This document shows positions 60,450 to 64,000 of a DNA stretch of 64,000 nt, one piece after another (the stretch's first letter is position 1; each line of letters opens with the position of its first letter). This DNA comes from Marinobacterium alkalitolerans. GTDB taxonomy: Bacteria > Pseudomonadota > Gammaproteobacteria > Pseudomonadales > Balneatricaceae. The notes under the pieces are model-generated. The model was not told the DNA's origin. It saw only the letters and a program-made list of their open reading frames with translations, and ran no database searches. The position numbers and the translations under genes were made by a program. The stretch covers positions 1-64,000 of the forward strand of contig NZ_JACVEW010000019.1 of NCBI RefSeq assembly GCF_017776525.1, in the 5' to 3' direction.

Positions 60450-63068
60450 TTACACAAGACTCTTGCTGACTACTTCGTATACATCAGCAGACAGCTCAGG
60501 GGTATCCATCATTCGTTGTAACTGCTTCTGCATCAAGGCACTGCGTGCCGCATCGTAGCGTTTCCAACGCGTCAGCGGTGTCAGCAGGCGCGAGGCCACC
60601 TGAGGGTTCTGTCGATCCAGATGCAGGATCCAGTCAGCCAGCCATGCATACCCCTCTCCACTTTCATTATGGAAGTGAATCGGGTTTTGCCCACAAAAAC
60701 CACCAATCAATGCACGCAGCTTGTTGGGATTCCATGCATCAAAGACAGGGTGCTCACTGAGCTGCTTGACACGCTCAAGGGCCCCTTCGGCCGGGTCAGA
60801 CGCCTGTACCGAAAGCCACTGATTCATGACGAGCGGTTCGTGCTGCCATTGCAGATAGAAATTCTGCAACAGCTCGTCGGCACTTTCGCGATGAGGTGAA
60901 TGCACCACCAGCGTCAGGGCAGACAACTGATCGGTCATGTTATCGCTCTGCTCGTACTGCTGTCGCGCCAGCTCCAGCCAGGGCTCACGACCGGTCGACA
61001 TCAGATATCCCAGTGCAAGGTTTTTCAGACTCCGACGCCCGATGGACTCTGCATCCGGCGAGTAGGCCACATCCTTCAGATCACAGCGCTGATAGGCTGC
61101 AAGCCATTGTTGCTCAAGCGCCTCAGCAATCACCTTGCGCATGCCCTTACGCACTTCATGGATAGCCACCACATCAATGGTGTCTGCCAGCTCAGCCAGC
61201 TGAGCTTCCGAAGGCAGTTTCAGGCACTGCGCCAGCATGGCCGGATCCAACTGCTCATCCAGGAGCAGTTCCGACCAGGCATTGAGCAACGCATCAGGCA
61301 CACTGGGCTCGGCACCGGGCCGGTAGGCATCGATCTGCTCCTGCATCAACCGGATACACAGGCGCTGCCCCGCATCCCACCGATTGAACCCGTCCGTATC
61401 ATGCCGCAACAGCATCAGCAGTTGCGCATCGGAGTAGTCATACTCCAGCTTGACCGGTGCAGAGAAGCCACGCAACAGCGAGGGAACAGGACGCTCGTTC
61501 AAACCGGTAAAGCGGAAGCTCTCTTCCTCGGCGGTCACTTCGAGGACACCGGAACGCAGCTCAGTACCATCCATGCCCAACAGGCCAAACGCCAACGGCA
61601 GATGGTAAGGCTGCTTGTGTTCCTGTCCCGGAGATGGAGGGCAGCTCTGGCTGATATGCAGCTGATATTCTCCACTGGCCTCGTCATAGCTGTCGGTTAC
61701 GTTCAGGCGCGGTGTCCCGGCCTGGGAATACCAGCGACGGAACTGAGTCAGGTCGCGTCCGGAGGCGTCTTCCATCGCTTTTACGAAGTCATCGGTCGTA
61801 ACCGCCTCTCCGTCATGACGCTCGAAATAGAGATCACTGCCCTTTCTGAACAGCTCCGGCCCCAGCAAGGCGTGCACCATTCGCACCACCTCTGCGCCCT
61901 TTTCATACACCGTCAGCGTGTAGAAGTTGGAAATTTCAATATAGGATTCGGGCCGTACCGGATGTGCCATGGGGCCGGCATCTTCAGCAAACTGGGCCGT
62001 TCTCAGCAGGGACACATCCTCGATGCGTTTCACCGTCCTCGAGTTCATGTCAGCGGAGAACTCCGCATCTCTGAACACGGTAAAGCCTTCCTTGAGGCTG
62101 AGCTGGAACCAGTCGCGGCAGGTGACACGGTTACCCGACCAGTTGTGAAAATATTCGTGCGCCACCACGCCTTCAACGCGCTGAAAGCCCGCATCAGTCG
62201 TGGTTTTGGGGTGGGCCAGCACACAGGAGGTGTTAAAGATATTGAGCCCCTTGTTCTCCATGGCCCCCATGTTGAAGAAGTCCACCGCAACGATCATGTA
62301 AATATCCAGATCGTATTCGCGCCCGTACACTTCTTCATCCCAGCGCATCGCCTTTTTCAGCGATTCCATTGCATATTCGAGTTTGTCCAGGTCCTTGCGC
62401 TCAGCGAAGATCTGCAGCCGAACCTCGCGTCCTGAGGCTGTCAGGTAGCGATCCTCAAGCACTTCCAGATCCCCTGCTACCAGTGCGAAGAGGTAGGCCG
62501 GCTTTGGCCAGGGGTCTTCCCAGGTCACCCAGTGACGGCCGTCTGACTCCTCTCCGCTGGCAACAGGATTACCATTGGACAGCAAAATCGGATAGCGCGA
62601 TTTTTCGGCAGTCAGAGTCGTCTTGAAAATCGACATGACGTCCGGACGGTCCGGGAAAAACGTAATGCGTCGGAACCCCTCCGCCTCACACTGGGTGCAG
62701 AACATGCCATCAGACTTGTACAAGCCTTCCAGGGCCGTATTTTCGTGCGGCAGCAAGCGTGTCACACACTCCAGCACAAATTGATCGGGCACATTGGCGA
62801 TTGTCAGCAGCTCACCTTCACGACGGTAGTCACCCGAATCGAGCACCTGGCTGTCGATACTCAGGCGCAGCAGCTCCATATCTTCATGGCCATTCAGCAC
62901 CAACGGCTGTCGCTTGCCACCAGACTCCGGGTTGCTCTTGATACTGAGCCGGGCACGTACCAGCGTTTGCTCCTCTTCAAGCTCAAAATCAAGCTCTGTG
63001 TGGGTCACCAGCCACGCCGGGGCTTGATAGTCTTCCAGATAAATCGCTTGAGGCTGCTGTGCAGTCAT
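60450..63068 (-). CDS. pepN: Aminopeptidase N
   Basis: A cytoplasmic M1 zinc aminopeptidase of 872 residues. Zinc and catalytic residues are HEYFH at 304–308 with Glu327 in SLKEG; the substrate-binding GAMEN motif (MGAMENKGL) lies about 35 residues before. The N-terminal beta domain and C-terminal helical ring are present in full. It starts 13 bases after the DUF2797 gene on the same strand. Confidence 0.97.
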   Translation of the reverse strand: MTAQQPQAIYLEDYQAPAWLVTHTELDFELEEEQTLVRARLSIKSNPESGGKRQPLVLNGHEDMELLRLSIDSQVLDSGDYRREGELLTIANVPDQFVLECVTRLLPHENTALEGLYKSDGMFCTQCEAEGFRRITFFPDRPDVMSIFKTTLTAEKSRYPILLSNGNPVASGEESDGRHWVTWEDPWPKPAYLFALVAGDLEVLEDRYLTASGREVRLQIFAERKDLDKLEYAMESLKKAMRWDEEVYGREYDLDIYMIVAVDFFNMGAMENKGLNIFNTSCVLAHPKTTTDAGFQRVEGVVAHEYFHNWSGNRVTCRDWFQLSLKEGFTVFRDAEFSADMNSRTVKRIEDVSLLRTAQFAEDAGPMAHPVRPESYIEISNFYTLTVYEKGAEVVRMVHALLGPELFRKGSDLYFERHDGEAVTTDDFVKAMEDASGRDLTQFRRWYSQAGTPRLNVTDSYDEASGEYQLHISQSCPPSPGQEHKQPYHLPLAFGLLGMDGTELRSGVLEVTAEEESFRFTGLNERPVPSLLRGFSAPVKLEYDYSDAQLLMLLRHDTDGFNRWDAGQRLCIRLMQEQIDAYRPGAEPSVPDALLNAWSELLLDEQLDPAMLAQCLKLPSEAQLAELADTIDVVAIHEVRKGMRKVIAEALEQQWLAAYQRCDLKDVAYSPDAESIGRRSLKNLALGYLMSTGREPWLELARQQYEQSDNMTDQLSALTLVVHSPHRESADELLQNFYLQWQHEPLVMNQWLSVQASDPAEGALERVKQLSEHPVFDAWNPNKLRALIGGFCGQNPIHFHNESGEGYAWLADWILHLDRQNPQVASRLLTPLTRWKRYDAARSALMQKQLQRMMDTPELSADVYEVVSKSLV

Positions 63069-63081
63069 GAAAACTCCAGAC

Positions 63082-63915
63082 TCAGTAACTTAATTCAACA
63101 TTATAGGCGGCAAACTTGCGGATATTGATCACCCCGGTATCCAGAATCAGGTATTGCCCCTTCACCCCCTGAAGCACACCTTCAACGACCGGCTGCTTGT
63201 CAAAGTTATGGGTTCCCACCTTGGCCGGATACTGCTCAACCGGATATTCGATGCTGACCACGTCACGGTCGAGCGCACGAATAGCATCAGCGCCGTATGA
63301 CTGACGCAGATCATCCAGTTGCAGCGCACAAAGATCCAGCAGCCTGTCCCGCTCCGCCTTGAGGTCCAGCGGTTCAACTTGCCCCTTGAGCATGGTGCGC
63401 CAGTTGGTTTTATCGCTCACATGGGAGGCGATGATCTGTTCAATCAGGCCGGAGTGAAGCCGGTTATCCACTTCCAGAATGGGCAGTGCCTGAATCGCGC
63501 CCTGATCAATCCAGCGCGTGGGCACCTGCTCTCCACGGGTAATCCCGACCTTGAGACCGGACGAGTTGGCCAGATACACCACGTGGGGCTGAAAGCAGTG
63601 ACGCTCCCCCCAGGCGGGGTCACGGCAAGTCCCCTCGTGATAATGACACTTCTCGGGCTTTACGATGCAGGAGTCACATTGTGGCAGGCGGGTAAAGCAG
63701 GGGTAGCAGAACCCCTGATTGAAACTTTTGCGTGTTTTGCGGCCACAGTGCAAACAATGAATATCGCCGGAAAAGGTCAACCTGATGGGCTGGCCAATCA
63801 GCGGATTCAATTCAACCAGTTCGTCATCCAGGGGCAGACGGTACTCGACCGGCTCCCCCAGATGCGTAATCATTTTGCGCAGGTGCCCGCTGATGCGCGG
63901 CTCAAGATCAGCCAT
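63082..63915 (-). CDS. DUF2797 protein with cysteine-rich region and GIY-YIG-like segment
   Basis: A 277-residue protein. Its N-terminal part (about 50–105) holds CLHCGR, CYPCFTRLPQCDSC and further Cys/His pairs that could bind one or two zinc ions. After this comes VVYLANSSGLKVGITR with an Arg and Glu downstream, a pattern like GIY-YIG folds. The C-terminal part is beta-rich. Function unknown. The start ATG at 63915 overlaps the end of yeaC and is directly preceded by an in-frame GTG. pepN follows by 13 bases. Confidence 0.78.
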   Translation of the reverse strand: MADLEPRISGHLRKMITHLGEPVEYRLPLDDELVELNPLIGQPIRLTFSGDIHCLHCGRKTRKSFNQGFCYPCFTRLPQCDSCIVKPEKCHYHEGTCRDPAWGERHCFQPHVVYLANSSGLKVGITRGEQVPTRWIDQGAIQALPILEVDNRLHSGLIEQIIASHVSDKTNWRTMLKGQVEPLDLKAERDRLLDLCALQLDDLRQSYGADAIRALDRDVVSIEYPVEQYPAKVGTHNFDKQPVVEGVLQGVKGQYLILDTGVINIRKFAAYNVELSY

Positions 63916-64000
63916 CACTCAATATCTTCAATGTCTGAGGCTGAAGCGGATCAACACCGTGCTGCTGACCATCCGGCCGCGTGCGGTCGATGTATCCCAC
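63908..64000 (-). CDS. yeaC: YeaC/DUF1315 family protein, 3' end only
   Basis: Only the last 30 codons are in the window. The frame entering at the right edge reads VGYIDRTRPDGQQHGVDPLQ and ends ILSDG with a TGA at 63908, overlapping the DUF2797 start by 8 bases. The segment matches my memory of the C-terminus of the YeaC/DUF1315 family in Pseudomonas, where it also precedes DUF2797 and pepN. The 5' part lies beyond the window. Confidence 0.6.
   Translation of the reverse strand: MGYIDRTRPDGQQHGVDPLQPQTLKILSDG

Noticed and set aside
1-64000. CRISPR arrays, insertion sequences, prophage or integrative elements
   Set aside because: I saw no regularly spaced direct repeats, transposase or integrase motifs, and no attachment-like repeats at the tRNA. 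Gene content and codon use look uniform.

Overview
The window is a gene-dense stretch of bacterial chromosome with a G+C content in the mid-50s percent. The gene content points to a marine-type gammaproteobacterium. The evidence is the block dusA–tal–rssC–rssB–mlaA, a very large NAD-glutamate dehydrogenase, a TgpA/MoxR/DUF58 cluster, ptsP, rmf, yafJ-type amidotransferases and the DUF2797–pepN pair. From memory these arrangements resemble Pseudomonas and the Oceanospirillales (for example Marinobacterium-like bacteria); the genus is an inference. I see no phage, insertion sequence, CRISPR array, toxin–antitoxin pair or rRNA. It reads as core chromosome, so the novelty is in unusual protein architectures and gene pairings rather than in an island.

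Layout. 0–7 kb: tRNA-Ala(GGC), gltX and dgkA on the minus strand, dusA and tal on the plus strand, then a minus-strand mlaA–rssB–rssC set (envelope lipid transport plus a sigma-factor partner switch). 7–17.5 kb, all minus: an outer-membrane porin, the helicase hrpA, and a tightly overlapped run M23 peptidase–bactofilin–YafJ amidotransferase–acyl-CoA ligase preceded by ppnN. 17.7–25.4 kb, mostly plus: a PIN–PhoH ATPase, mqo, yidD, a transporter-like SLC5–STAC protein with no kinase, an MscS channel (minus), ygiM and a small membrane ORF. 25.4–36.5 kb: a small unknown gene, a four-CBS/PAS/GGDEF/EAL protein divergent from ptsP, a DUF1704 (QEGLA) protease-like fusion followed by a miniature MscS channel, a second class II amidotransferase with an MFS transporter, and a dual-receiver protein. 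36.5–46 kb: a chemoreceptor with a C-terminal sensor, the minus-strand cluster moxR–DUF58–tgpA–ygjP with a renalase-like oxidase upstream, slyD and amtB. 46–57 kb: rlmKL, rmf, pyrD, a DUF2835 gene, the giant gdhB and an orphan batD. 57–64 kb: a YfcH-like epimerase, riboflavin synthase, then a minus-strand run yeaC (cut by the window edge)–DUF2797–pepN–2-TM protein–AlbA_2 protein–hemerythrin.

Themes. Signal transduction is strongly represented: the RssB/RssC partner switch, c-di-GMP turnover, the nitrogen PTS, two receiver-type proteins that have lost key residues, and a chemoreceptor that appears to sense in the cytoplasm. Cell-envelope work is the second theme: MlaA, porin, M23/bactofilin, TgpA, two MscS-type channels and BatD. 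The best candidates for something undescribed are the kinase-less SLC5–STAC protein, the degenerate formylglutamate-hydrolase/DUF1704 fusion coupled to a mini-MscS channel, and the AlbA_2/2-TM/hemerythrin group. Start sites were set from Shine-Dalgarno sequences and family alignments recalled from memory; no search could be run.
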